64,000 bases of DNA, taken from Chroogloeocystis siderophila 5.2 s.c.1 (GTDB lineage: Bacteria > Cyanobacteriota > Cyanobacteriia > Cyanobacteriales > Chroococcidiopsidaceae). The notes beneath the pieces were generated by a model. The model was not told the DNA's origin. It saw only the letters and a program-made list of their open reading frames with translations, and did no database searches. This document shows, one piece after another, positions 33,492-43,013 of this stretch. The stretch is taken from assembly GCF_001904655.1 (NCBI RefSeq), contig NZ_MRCC01000009.1, positions 124,001 to 188,000 on the forward strand, in the 5' to 3' direction. The first letter of the stretch is position 1. Every line of letters begins with the position of its first letter. The position numbers were made by a program, and so were the translations under genes.

Positions 33492-34292
33492 ATGTCTTTT
33501 ATTCAGGTTGCAAATCGCAAAGTTCATTACCATGCGCCTTTGGGGTTGCCGTCACTGGGCGATCGCATGATGTTGCTAGTACACGGTGCGGGAGGAAGCT
33601 GCCGTCATTGGGAACCAGTACTTGCTCAACTCGATGCGGCAGAATGCTTTCCTGTCGCGATTGATTTACCAGGACATGGGGCTTCAGATGGGTATGTCCC
33701 TGAGTCGATCGACGCTGTGGCTGAGTTCCTCAATGCCTTTTTGGATAGCTTAGGAATTGAGCATCCGATTTGTTACGTGGGACAATCTATGGGCGGCTTG
33801 ATCGGATTGCAATTTGCGCTGACTTACCCAGATCGCGTTGCGCAGTTGGTTTTGATGGCAACATCCGCACGCATTCAACTTCATCCTGATTTTCTTCAGC
33901 AGGCGATAACTGGGCAATGGAATCGCGAAACTCTCTGGCAAAGCTTTGCGCCTGAAGTCCCCGAAAATCTCAAAGAACTTGTTTTAGGTGAGTTTCAACA
34001 TACTCGCTTAAAAGCCAATGCCTCAGATTTTATGGGCGTGAGTTCTGTCGATCTGAGTAGCGCGGTGTCAGCTTTACGGCTTCCGACTTTGATTCTCACC
34101 GGAGATGATGACGTGATTATCTCGCCGCGCAAATCTAAGATGTTACACTCGCAAATTGACAACTCTCATTTAGTCACTATAACTGGCGCGGGTCACTATT
34201 TGCACGTCGAACAACCCGTGAAAGTGGCATCAGAAATCTTGCAATTTGTCAAGGGCGATCGCTTGCTGTCAGGTTTACAAATTCGTAACTAA
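33492..34292 (+). CDS. Alpha/beta hydrolase, possible polyketide release enzyme
   Basis: The 266-aa hydrolase has the oxyanion motif HGAGGSCRHW, nucleophile elbow GQSMGG with Ser99, the acidic residue in LTGDDDVI and catalytic His in GAGHYLHVEQP. The triad is complete. It is the last gene of the polyketide run, 41 bp after salicylate synthase. A thioesterase-like role in freeing the finished chain from ACP is likely from context. A methyl-ester or lactone hydrolase remains possible. Confidence 0.88.
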   Translation: MSFIQVANRKVHYHAPLGLPSLGDRMMLLVHGAGGSCRHWEPVLAQLDAAECFPVAIDLPGHGASDGYVPESIDAVAEFLNAFLDSLGIEHPICYVGQSMGGLIGLQFALTYPDRVAQLVLMATSARIQLHPDFLQQAITGQWNRETLWQSFAPEVPENLKELVLGEFQHTRLKANASDFMGVSSVDLSSAVSALRLPTLILTGDDDVIISPRKSKMLHSQIDNSHLVTITGAGHYLHVEQPVKVASEILQFVKGDRLLSGLQIRN

Positions 34293-34315
34293 TCTTCTTT
34301 CCTGATCTTTGATTG

Positions 34316-34327
34316 CTGCTATAGCAG
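34316..34327. other. Small palindrome after the polyketide genes
   Basis: CTGCTATAGCAG is a perfect 12-bp palindrome 24 bp past the hydrolase stop, followed by TCTCTTT. It may act as a weak terminator. Similar CTGCTATA motifs recur in other gaps of the window, so a repeat origin is equally likely. Confidence 0.3.
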
Positions 34328-34448
34328 TCTCTTTGGGGTAGTTAGGACATTGAAGGTACGAATAACCATTACCCTAACTCATTTTAAACCCTGACCTCTG
34401 CTATATATTTTTTGCGTTTTTACTCAAGATCTTCAGTGAGGGTTGAAT

Positions 34449-35465
34449 ATGGAAGTACGATTTGACTCTAATTTCAATTCTTCGGCTAGGCGATCGCTGA
34501 GCGAAAACCGCAGCTATGCAATTCTTGGTACTGGCGCATTAGGTGGCTTCTATGGTGCGCGACTACAACAAGCTGGAATTGATGTTCACTTTTTGCTCCG
34601 CAGCGATTACGAGTACGTCAAGAAACATGGTTTATTTATCGAATCTCCGGATGGTACTTTCCGCCTCCCGCAGGTGAACGCCTACCGTAATGTACATGAT
34701 ATGCCATGTTGTGATGTCATCGTTGTTGCCTTAAAAACAACGCAAAACAATTTACTGCGACAAATGCTACCGTGTTTGGTCAAAGATAATAGTGTTGTCT
34801 TGGTGTTGCAAAATGGTTTGGGTGTAGAGGAGGAAGTTGCTGGGATTGTCGGATCAAATCGCGTGATGGGTGGGCTGTGCTTCACGTGTAACGATAAAGT
34901 TGCTCCAGGTCACTTCCGACATCTCCATTATGGTGTGATTACGCTCGCCGAATACGCTTATGACTATCTAGCTTGTGGAATTACCAAACGAATGCTTCAG
35001 GTCAAAACTGACTTTGAACGTGCTGGTATTCTCATTCAATTAGCGGAAGATCTGCTTTTAGCACGTTGGAAAAAACTTATCTGCAATATTCCCTTTAATG
35101 GTCTTACTGTCGTACTTAATGCAACTATCAAAGACTTGATAAGTGACGTGCATACGCGGGCTTTGGTCGAGGAGATGATGCAAGAAATGGTAACAGTTGC
35201 AGCAGCTTATCATCGAGCGATCGCAGATGACTATATCGAGAAACGACTCAAATATATCGCCAAAATGGGACCTTACCGCACAAGTACAAAAATTGACTTT
35301 GACTACAGGCGATCACTAGAAGTCGAGGCAATTTTCGGCAACCCGTTACGTGCGGCGCAACAAGCTGGTATCGATACTCCACAACTTGCCATGCTTTACC
35401 GACAGCTAAAGTTTTTAGATACCTATTACTGTACAGATAGAGCGATCGCGGTTTTAGCTCACTAA
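34449..35465 (+). CDS. Ketopantoate reductase (PanE/ApbA) family protein
   Basis: The 338-aa NAD(P)-dependent enzyme has the N-terminal dinucleotide fold AILGTGALGGFYGARL (about 25-40). The PanE-type VLQNGLGVEEEV and the C-terminal helical domain with KLICNIPFNGLTVVL carry the conserved Lys and Asn. Homologues annotated as putative 2-dehydropantoate 2-reductase are common in cyanobacteria. ATG 34449 has GAGGG at a good distance; an in-frame TTG at 34443 does not. It lies 156 bp after the polyketide operon and may be a housekeeping gene or a ketoreductase used there. Confidence 0.85.
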   Translation: MEVRFDSNFNSSARRSLSENRSYAILGTGALGGFYGARLQQAGIDVHFLLRSDYEYVKKHGLFIESPDGTFRLPQVNAYRNVHDMPCCDVIVVALKTTQNNLLRQMLPCLVKDNSVVLVLQNGLGVEEEVAGIVGSNRVMGGLCFTCNDKVAPGHFRHLHYGVITLAEYAYDYLACGITKRMLQVKTDFERAGILIQLAEDLLLARWKKLICNIPFNGLTVVLNATIKDLISDVHTRALVEEMMQEMVTVAAAYHRAIADDYIEKRLKYIAKMGPYRTSTKIDFDYRRSLEVEAIFGNPLRAAQQAGIDTPQLAMLYRQLKFLDTYYCTDRAIAVLAH

Positions 35466-35669
35466 GTTTCAATAATTCCAGCACGGCACTAAGCATTAGG
35501 GCATTGGGGCTAAATGTTTACGCAATGTATTCAAGTAAGAACTGTTGTCTAAAAAAAACTGTGCTATGGCAATTCTCTGTACTGAATACACACAAATGAA
35601 TACTCACAATTATTCAAAGTCTTAAAGCAATAAGCATAAAAGGTTTGAATAATAGCTCGGAGGGATAAA

Positions 35670-36638
35670 ATGAAAAAGGTAAATTTATTGAATGTTGAAA
35701 TTGACAATTTACCCAAATTAGAACTATTAGAAAAACTAAATAGCGGAGTTGTTTTCACAACTAATGTAGACCACCTTGTCAAGTTACAAAAGGATAGAGA
35801 TTTTGTCGAAGCTTATAATATAGCTGATTATAAAGTTTGTGATAGCCAGATTCTCATGTATGCTGCTAAGTTCTTAGGAACTCCCATCAAAGAGAAAATA
35901 TCGGGTTCAGATTTTTTTCCTAACTTCTACAATTATCATAAAAACAATGAAAATATTAAGATATTTCTCTTAGGCGCAAGTCAGGGTATAGCTAACAAAG
36001 CGCAAGAAAATATTAACAGCAAAATAGCAAGAAATATCATTGTAGGCGCACATTCTCCATCATTTGGCTTTGAAACTAATGAACAAGAATGTCAAGAAAT
36101 TATCGATAAAATTAATCAAACAGATGCAACTGTTTTAGCAGTAGGATTAGGCGCGCCAAAACAGGAAAAGTGGATTTATAAACATAAAAACAAACTATCA
36201 AATATCAAAATATTTTTGGCTTTGGGGGCTACGATTGATTTTGAAGCAGGTAAATTAAAAAGATCTCCAAAATGGATGAGTAATCTTGGTCTAGAATGGT
36301 TTCATCGATTATTATGTGAACCACAAAGACTTTGGCAAAGATACTTGATAGATGATTTACCTTTTTTCTGGTTACTTTTGAAGCAAAAGGTTTTTGGTAA
36401 TCAAGCTAATCAGAAGTTAAACGTCAAAAAGCAAGCAGAAATTAATAACTTTTCTAGTGATTCTCATCAAGAAAGATTGCAAAGCATTAACAATTTAAAG
36501 CGAACTGAAGTAAAACGTTCTGCAACTTGGCTCAAGCCAACTTCAGCAATTAGCTTAGGAATAAATTTCAGACGATCGCCACAATACAAAATAGAGAAAA
36601 ATCAACCTCAATTCACTCATAGATTCTCTTACCGCTAG
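35670..36638 (+). CDS. WecB/TagA/CpsF family glycosyltransferase
   Basis: The 322-aa transferase adds N-acetylmannosamine-type or related sugars to lipid-linked intermediates. The N-terminal family core VVFTTNVDHLVKLQKD, GSDFFPNFY, IKIFLLGASQGIANKA and the signature VGLGAPKQEKW are all present, and WFHRLLCEPQRLWQRYL ends the domain near residue 235. The last 80 residues form a basic, low-complexity extension without a family match. A GGAGGG ribosome site precedes the ATG. It opens the exopolysaccharide operon. Confidence 0.93.
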   Translation: MKKVNLLNVEIDNLPKLELLEKLNSGVVFTTNVDHLVKLQKDRDFVEAYNIADYKVCDSQILMYAAKFLGTPIKEKISGSDFFPNFYNYHKNNENIKIFLLGASQGIANKAQENINSKIARNIIVGAHSPSFGFETNEQECQEIIDKINQTDATVLAVGLGAPKQEKWIYKHKNKLSNIKIFLALGATIDFEAGKLKRSPKWMSNLGLEWFHRLLCEPQRLWQRYLIDDLPFFWLLLKQKVFGNQANQKLNVKKQAEINNFSSDSHQERLQSINNLKRTEVKRSATWLKPTSAISLGINFRRSPQYKIEKNQPQFTHRFSYR

Positions 36639-36688
36639 GAGAAATCTGGATCGAGTAGTTTAATATCTTACAGAGCAGAGGATTTCTC

Positions 36689-38116
36689 ATGGCTGGTTCT
36701 GTCATCATCCCTAAATCTTTTCCTAAATCATCCCTAAAGCAAAGCTATTGGCTACGTTATTTACTATTAGGACTATTAGCTAACGCAGCATTTGGAACTT
36801 TAGCTTTGCTTTATTTAAAGCTCGTACCACCAACTTACACAAGCCACTCTGCGATTACTTTACCAGAAGCAGGCTCGGCAGCAAATGTCAACTTACCAAA
36901 TATTGGACAAGCTTCTTACGAAAATTCATCACCCTACGCAAGTTCAACGCAAGATCCAAGAGAGAATTACAAATTTATTGCCCAAAGTGAACCTGTCTTA
37001 AGTGCAGCAGCAAGTCAGCTAAATATACCTTTAGCAAAGTTTGGCACACCGCGAATTAGAATTATTGATGGCACTACCATAATGACAGTCGATTTTAGAG
37101 GTGCAACCCCCGAAGAAGCGCGGAATAAATCTTTAGCTTTTTATCGCGCCTTTGAAGTCAAACTCAACGAGTTAAGGGGTGAAGAAGCGATTCGCCGAGA
37201 AGCAGGTTTTCAAACAGCGTTGAGTGACTCGTGGAAGAAGTTAGAAACTGCGCAGCAGCGACTTTCTAGTTACAAAGCTGATTCAGGTTTAAACTCTAAC
37301 GATCAACTCAAAGACCTTTCTAATAATATCGAACAATTGCGTAAGCAGAGAGTAGAAATTCTAGCTCAACAGCAGCAAGCCAATGCTCGTTTAAGTCAAC
37401 TTTCAGCAAGTTTAAACTTATCAGATCTAGAAGCTGTCGATGCCTTCACGTTACAAACAGATCAAATCTTTCAGCAGAACTTAAAAGACTATAGCGAAGC
37501 TAGTGCTAGCTTAAGCGTTTTGGAATCAAAATTTCTACCTGATAACCCACAGTTAGTTACAGAAAAGGCTAAACAAGACGCCGCACAAACAGCACTATTG
37601 AACCGCAGTCGCTATCTTTTAGGAAAACCTGTTAGCCAAGCAGTTTTACATCAATTAAGTCTTAATAGTACTAATTCTGATTCAGCCCGCGAGAGCCTTT
37701 TTCAACAATTAGTCACAACTCAAGCAGAACAAAAAGGATTTCAAGCACAAGCACAAGCAATAGATCAACAAATTGCTCAACTTCAAGATAGACTCAATAA
37801 ATTAGCACAAAAAGAATCAGTTTTAGATGCTCTAAAGCGGGATTTACAAGTTACTGAAGCTGTGTTTTCCTCTACGCTAACTCGCCTAGACATAGGTAAG
37901 TCAAATGCTTTCGGTTCTTATCCACTCGTTCAATTTATTACACCACCTAATTTACCGCAAACCGCAAGCTGGCCTAAAAAGGAGTTTGTTGTACTCGGTG
38001 CAACCTTAGGAGCTTTTTTTGCAACTACAGGAATAGCATTACTTGGACTAAACCAATATTATCAGAAATTAGCGAGTATCCAACCTACTTCAAAAGCTAA
38101 AAAATCAGAGGTCTAA
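36689..38116 (+). CDS. Wzz/GumC-type polysaccharide co-polymerase without kinase domain
   Basis: The 475-aa inner-membrane protein controls chain length or export of polysaccharide. It has two membrane helices (about 22-45 and 434-457) flanking a large periplasmic domain. That domain has long coiled-coil segments rich in Gln (about 165-240 and 345-390). A Wzz motif resides in the N-terminal region, SHSAITLPEAGSAANVN. No BY-kinase domain follows, so a separate kinase or none is used. It lies 50 bp after the WecB-type gene. Confidence 0.88.
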   Translation: MAGSVIIPKSFPKSSLKQSYWLRYLLLGLLANAAFGTLALLYLKLVPPTYTSHSAITLPEAGSAANVNLPNIGQASYENSSPYASSTQDPRENYKFIAQSEPVLSAAASQLNIPLAKFGTPRIRIIDGTTIMTVDFRGATPEEARNKSLAFYRAFEVKLNELRGEEAIRREAGFQTALSDSWKKLETAQQRLSSYKADSGLNSNDQLKDLSNNIEQLRKQRVEILAQQQQANARLSQLSASLNLSDLEAVDAFTLQTDQIFQQNLKDYSEASASLSVLESKFLPDNPQLVTEKAKQDAAQTALLNRSRYLLGKPVSQAVLHQLSLNSTNSDSARESLFQQLVTTQAEQKGFQAQAQAIDQQIAQLQDRLNKLAQKESVLDALKRDLQVTEAVFSSTLTRLDIGKSNAFGSYPLVQFITPPNLPQTASWPKKEFVVLGATLGAFFATTGIALLGLNQYYQKLASIQPTSKAKKSEV

Positions 38117-38120
38117 GCTA

Positions 38121-39377
38121 TTGATTTCATCAAAGTTTAGTATGAAACCACAAAATTTTGCAGAAAAAGTAGTTTGGTATTCTGCAATAGGAACTTATGG
38201 GCTTTATTTCCTGGGCGCACAATATATCTTTATTCCGGCGATCGCTTGGCTCTTGACACTCTATCTGTGCAAGCAAATTTGGCAACAAACACAAAAATCG
38301 TCGGCTAATAAAATAACAATTCCGTGGTCAATCTGGGTATGGATTGTATCTATGTTGATCTTAGAGCTTGCTTTAATTATGGGTCATATAGACTTTGATT
38401 TAGGATTGACAAAAACTATTTTTTCATCAATTAACAATTGGGCTAGACAATATGCGCTTCTAGCATTGTTTCCCTTAATTGGCTATCTCAATATCCGACC
38501 TCAAATTCTTTATCGTGCTGCTTGTATTATTTGTTTACAAAGTTTGATATTGGCTGCAATTTCTTGTTTGATTTTTGCACTTCATTTACCTCATATTGAA
38601 TACGTTTCTCCTTTGGCAATTCTAGGAGGTGGCTCGGATGAGCTATACTCTGTAGACTTTTATGAAATTGAATATGGAACTAATCTGTTGCGGTTAAAAT
38701 TGTTTGCGCCTTGGTGTCCTGAGTTGGGAATGATAGCCAATATCTACTTTTTCCTTGCGTTTCAGGAACACAATTATAAATGGAGAATTATTGGTGTAGT
38801 TGGTGCGATCACGATGATTATCGGCTCCTTCTCACGCGCAGCTATATTATGTTTACCGCTTGTTATTACGCTCGTTTGGGTTATAGGGAAGCTGGCTCAA
38901 CCTATTACGTATATTACTCTAGCGATCGCAAGTTTCATAACGAGTATTTTTACTCCTCAACTCATTAATTTTATCCAAACTTCTCGCGAACAATTTGATA
39001 GTTTTCGCAGCAGTTCTTCAGAGGTAAGAGGTCTTTTAGTTAATTTAGCACTAGACCGCTGGTATGAAGCCCCTATTTGGGGTCATGGCGTTGTTACTCC
39101 TTGGTTAAATACTCCAGGAATTGGCACTCATCATACGTGGGTAGGTCTTTTATTTATTCGTGGAATAGTTGGTTTCTTTGCTTTTGCAACTCCTTTATTT
39201 TGTAGTTTTATAGATTTACTTTTTAAGGTTCAAAAAAGTATAACTGCAAAAGTTGGCATGAGCATAATCTTAATTTTATTTATTTTTAGTTCTGTTATTG
39301 ATATTTCCTACATAGTTCACCTTTATTGGTTGGGACTAGTAATGCTTGGTATTTCTCTCAAAGAACAATATATTTGA
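38121..39377 (+). CDS. O-antigen polymerase/ligase-like membrane protein (Wzy candidate)
   Basis: The 418-aa protein has about 10-12 predicted membrane helices and a large loop around residues 280-340 with SSSEVRGLLVNLALDRWYEAPIWG-like features, split by HTWVGLLF. This is the Wzy_C/O-antigen ligase pattern, which polymerises repeat units in the periplasm. The TTG start has GAGG 9 nt upstream; an ATG eight codons in is an alternative. It follows the co-polymerase by 4 bp, as usual for a Wzy and Wzz pair. Confidence 0.8.
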   Translation: MISSKFSMKPQNFAEKVVWYSAIGTYGLYFLGAQYIFIPAIAWLLTLYLCKQIWQQTQKSSANKITIPWSIWVWIVSMLILELALIMGHIDFDLGLTKTIFSSINNWARQYALLALFPLIGYLNIRPQILYRAACIICLQSLILAAISCLIFALHLPHIEYVSPLAILGGGSDELYSVDFYEIEYGTNLLRLKLFAPWCPELGMIANIYFFLAFQEHNYKWRIIGVVGAITMIIGSFSRAAILCLPLVITLVWVIGKLAQPITYITLAIASFITSIFTPQLINFIQTSREQFDSFRSSSSEVRGLLVNLALDRWYEAPIWGHGVVTPWLNTPGIGTHHTWVGLLFIRGIVGFFAFATPLFCSFIDLLFKVQKSITAKVGMSIILILFIFSSVIDISYIVHLYWLGLVMLGISLKEQYI

Positions 39378-39461
39378 CCATTTTAAAAGTACATATTGAC
39401 TTTATAAAAGTTAATTTAACCAAAGCACTTCAGCACAAGTAACATAATTGAGGCTCACTGT

Positions 39462-40601
39462 ATGCACATTATCGTTTTGGAAAATCAACCCTCTTCACAA
39501 CGCGGTGGACAAGAGTTAATTTTATTAGATGTTTGCCGAGGTTTGGCTGCGCGTGGACATGAAATTAGCTTACTGTATTTAGAAGAAGGCAATTTGATTA
39601 AGCAGTACCAAGAATTTTGCAGCCACTTAATTAAAATTAATAGCTTTCTACTTGACCGCAGTACGATTAAACACAGTTTGAAGTTTTTTAATGATATTTG
39701 GAAAGTACCTATATGTAGAAACACCGTAGTCTACAGCAATCGCTATCATGATGTTGTTTTTGGTTATTTATTGTCTTTGATCAAACAAGTTCCTTTTGTT
39801 TGTTATTTGCAATTACCACCGCATACCAAAAGCTTTGGTCGTCCCCATACGCTTGGCTTAAAAGGTGTAAATAAGTTTATTGCGCTTTCACAGCAAACAA
39901 AGCTAGATTGGCTAGATACTGGTTTGCAAGAAGAAAAAATTGATATTGTTCATGTGGGCATTAATCGCGAAACATATCAACCTTCTGAAAATTTTTCTGC
40001 GACTAGACAACAGTGGAGTATTCCTGAAGATACTAGAGTTATTTCCTATGTAGGTAGACTTGATACAGAAAAGGGAATAGAAATATTGATCAAGGCTTTT
40101 GCTTTACTTGTGAAAAGCGGAGTGAAATCTAAACTATTAATTGCCGGAAAACCTGTAGCTCACGCTAGTATTGAAGCGGGTGAAGAGTATCAACAATCTT
40201 TAGAACAGTTATCAATCGACTTAGGTGTAGCAAGCGATGTGAAGTTTCTAGGTCATGTAACGAATACTACTGCTGTATATCAAGTGAGTGATGTTACAGT
40301 TGTGCCTAGTTTATGGTCTGAACCGTTTGGAAGAGTCATAATCGAGTCGATGGCTTGCGGAACTCCTGTTGTTGCTAGCCGCACTGGAGGAATCCCTGAA
40401 ATTTTAACAGCGGAGTTTCAGAAAGAACTTTTTCAGCCTGGAAATGAACAAGCTTTATTAGAAACTCTAAGCCAAATAATTGATTGGCGCGATCGCGATC
40501 CTGCATTCGGTAAAAGGTGTCGTCAACACATTTTATCTAATTTTAGTTTAGACAACATGATTAATGGAATTGAGAAGTCGTTATTGAGTGTTGCTAATTA
40601 A
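39462..40601 (+). CDS. Glycosyltransferase family 4
   Basis: The 379-aa GT-B transferase uses a nucleotide sugar donor. The N-terminal acceptor lobe begins HIIVLENQPSSQRGGQELIL. The C-terminal donor lobe carries ISYVGRLDTEKGIEILIKAF, the donor-binding PSLWSEPFGRVIIESMACG (E-x7-E) and GGIPEIL. It probably acts on the lipid-linked oligosaccharide. An 84-bp spacer follows the Wzy gene. Confidence 0.93.
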   Translation: MHIIVLENQPSSQRGGQELILLDVCRGLAARGHEISLLYLEEGNLIKQYQEFCSHLIKINSFLLDRSTIKHSLKFFNDIWKVPICRNTVVYSNRYHDVVFGYLLSLIKQVPFVCYLQLPPHTKSFGRPHTLGLKGVNKFIALSQQTKLDWLDTGLQEEKIDIVHVGINRETYQPSENFSATRQQWSIPEDTRVISYVGRLDTEKGIEILIKAFALLVKSGVKSKLLIAGKPVAHASIEAGEEYQQSLEQLSIDLGVASDVKFLGHVTNTTAVYQVSDVTVVPSLWSEPFGRVIIESMACGTPVVASRTGGIPEILTAEFQKELFQPGNEQALLETLSQIIDWRDRDPAFGKRCRQHILSNFSLDNMINGIEKSLLSVAN

Positions 40602-40681
40602 AAATGACTTCCGTAATTAGCTTTGATTAAAAGCTTGTTTAAGGCATTAGCTCCAGTACTCTACAATTTATAAAAGTTACA

Positions 40682-41650
40682 ATGCCAAAAGTAACAGTAA
40701 TCATACCAGCATACAACGCTGAGCAAACGATCATTGCAGCGATCGCGAGCGTCCAACAACAAACATATCGCGATTGGGAAGTGATTGTCATCGATGATGG
40801 ATCATGCGATCGCACGTGTGAATTACTCAATCGCATCCAAGAACCACGAATGCAAGTGCATCGTTACACCAATTCAGGAGTATCATTAGCACGCAATCGC
40901 GGGATCGCACGTGCCAAAGGCGAACTGATTGCGTTTTTAGATGCTGATGACTTGTGGAGTCCGGACAAACTAGAGTGTCAAGTTGCAGCGTTAGAACAAC
41001 ACCCCAGCGCCGCAGTCGCGTACAGTTGGACGTACTTTATGAATGATACTGCGACGATAGTTCATGCTGCACCACCTGTGTGGTGTCAAGGAGATGTGTA
41101 TGCACAGTTGTTAGTGCGCAATTTCCTTTATAGCGGTTCTAATGCGTTGGTACGTCGTGATGCACTCGCAGTTGTTGGAGGCTTTGACGCGACACTGACG
41201 CATGGTGAAGATTGGGAGTTGTTTGTACGTTTAGCCGCAATTTTTGAGTTTGTCGTTGTACCGAAAGCACAGGTTTTCTATCGTCACTCACCAACTTCAG
41301 CGTCAGCACAGGTTGAATTGATGGAACCGCGTCTTCAACAAGTCATTGATCAAGTCTTTGCGGCTGCACCTCCTGAGTTGCAATCTTTAAAAAACGAGAA
41401 CTTGGCCACTCTTTATCAGTATTTAACACAATTACTTTTAAAGCACATTTCTAATCCTAATAGTGTTAAACAAGCGCACCAAATGTTATGGAAAGGAATT
41501 TGTATATATCCACGAACTTTATTAGATAATCAGACCCAAATTTTGTTAATCAAAATCATCTTTTTCAGAATTTTTTCATATAAGCTTGCAATTTATTTTT
41601 TAGGATTTGTTAGTAAAAAGCGCGCCACCGCAGTCTTTTTTAACTACTAG
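40682..41650 (+). CDS. Glycosyltransferase family 2
   Basis: The 322-aa GT-A transferase has VTVIIPAYNAEQTI at the start, the DDGS nucleotide motif and FLDADDLW metal site. A C-terminal hydrophobic tail (about 280-310) is present. The first 110 residues resemble the paired glycosyltransferases at 16113 and 17121, with GVSLARNRGIARAKGELIAF, so all three derive from one family. It lies in the exopolysaccharide operon. Confidence 0.92.
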   Translation: MPKVTVIIPAYNAEQTIIAAIASVQQQTYRDWEVIVIDDGSCDRTCELLNRIQEPRMQVHRYTNSGVSLARNRGIARAKGELIAFLDADDLWSPDKLECQVAALEQHPSAAVAYSWTYFMNDTATIVHAAPPVWCQGDVYAQLLVRNFLYSGSNALVRRDALAVVGGFDATLTHGEDWELFVRLAAIFEFVVVPKAQVFYRHSPTSASAQVELMEPRLQQVIDQVFAAAPPELQSLKNENLATLYQYLTQLLLKHISNPNSVKQAHQMLWKGICIYPRTLLDNQTQILLIKIIFFRIFSYKLAIYFLGFVSKKRATAVFFNY

Positions 41651-41687
41651 GTAATACTTTTAACTGCATATAAAAAGGAATTTAAAG

Positions 41688-42917
41688 GTGATAATTTTTA
41701 TCTCGTTTCAAACACAAATAGATAAGTTTACAAATCGGCTGAGAATGCTTTATCGAGTTCAGTTAAAGTCTTGGCTTCGTAAACCATTTTTTTATTTTTG
41801 CAAAAAGCTAGGTTTAACTACTATAACACGAGAGACATTAGTAAACAATGCAGAGCAATATCGCCTTTTGCACTTTAAGTGTGAAGAATTGGTGATTGCT
41901 AATGAACCAAAAACATTAGAAAAAGTAGTAGATATTAAAAATAGAATTCATCCTTTTGTTATTAAAATTGAGTCACCTTTTGTTTGTGAAATTAATAATA
42001 CCTACTTGGCAGGGCCAGCAGCCGTTGGCTTTGATGTAAATCAGAATATCATCTTAGAAACAACAACGCCGTACCATTGCCAGGAAAACCATTTAGAAGG
42101 AAGTGTAGCTATACGGGCTTTAGCCTTGAAAAGTTTATTAGCTGATAACACTCCTCAAATCGATACAGCTTTTTCATTAATAAATGCTTGGAGCCAAAAT
42201 TATTGGCACTGGATTATAGATTGTTTAACACGATTAGAAGGAATTGAATTTTATCAACAACAAACAGGGATAAAACCTAAGTTGATTATTGATGCTAACC
42301 CTACTTCATGGCAAATAGACTCTCTCAGACTTCTAGGATATCAACCACAAGACTGCATTCGATGGAATAAATCAAGGCTGCGAGTAGAAAAATTAATCAT
42401 CTCGTCATTTCGACGGCATTATGATGAGGTATATAGCGTAGAATCCCCTTTAGCAAGTCGTTGGATTCGCAAACGAATGCTTAGTAACCTTTCTCAGACA
42501 GAAAATAAGCATTTTTCATCTAAAATATTTATTTCTCGTCGTCAGGCAGAAGGAAGAAGAATTATTAATGAAAATGATGTCATTGCAACATTGGCAAATT
42601 TTGGTTTTGTTGCTTACATTCTTGAAGACATGAACTTCGAGGATGAAGTGAGATTGTTTTCACAAGCAACAATGGTGGTTGCTCCGCATGGTGCAGGTTT
42701 AACTAATATCATTTTTGCACAAAATCTTACTTTAATTGAACTATTTGGTGTATCTATATCACCGTGTTTCGCTAACTTAGCACGGGGTTTAGGTTTTCAA
42801 TATGGATATCTTCAATGTCACTCGCCTTATACCGCACTTCGTTATCATGATAGCGACATGGTAGTTGACACAACGCAGTTGAAAAGACTTTTAGTTCAAA
42901 TGCTTGCTTCTAGCTAG
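41688..42917 (+). CDS. Glycosyltransferase family 61
   Basis: The 409-aa transferase has the GT61 signature VAPHGAGLTNIIFA near residue 330, HWIIDCLTRLEG, and FISRRQAEGRRIINE ahead of it. GT61 enzymes include xylosyl- and GlcNAc-transferases. The GTG start follows AAAAAGGAA by 8 nt. It stands between the GT2 and the flippase genes, so it should complete the lipid-linked repeat unit. Confidence 0.9.
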   Translation: MIIFISFQTQIDKFTNRLRMLYRVQLKSWLRKPFFYFCKKLGLTTITRETLVNNAEQYRLLHFKCEELVIANEPKTLEKVVDIKNRIHPFVIKIESPFVCEINNTYLAGPAAVGFDVNQNIILETTTPYHCQENHLEGSVAIRALALKSLLADNTPQIDTAFSLINAWSQNYWHWIIDCLTRLEGIEFYQQQTGIKPKLIIDANPTSWQIDSLRLLGYQPQDCIRWNKSRLRVEKLIISSFRRHYDEVYSVESPLASRWIRKRMLSNLSQTENKHFSSKIFISRRQAEGRRIINENDVIATLANFGFVAYILEDMNFEDEVRLFSQATMVVAPHGAGLTNIIFAQNLTLIELFGVSISPCFANLARGLGFQYGYLQCHSPYTALRYHDSDMVVDTTQLKRLLVQMLASS

Positions 42918-43013
42918 ACTTATACGCGATCGCACGACTCAATATGCCAAAAGAAACAGTAACTGTTATTAGTTTATTTATTCGATTCAAGAGTGTAAGA
43001 ATTTCTGGAGGTT

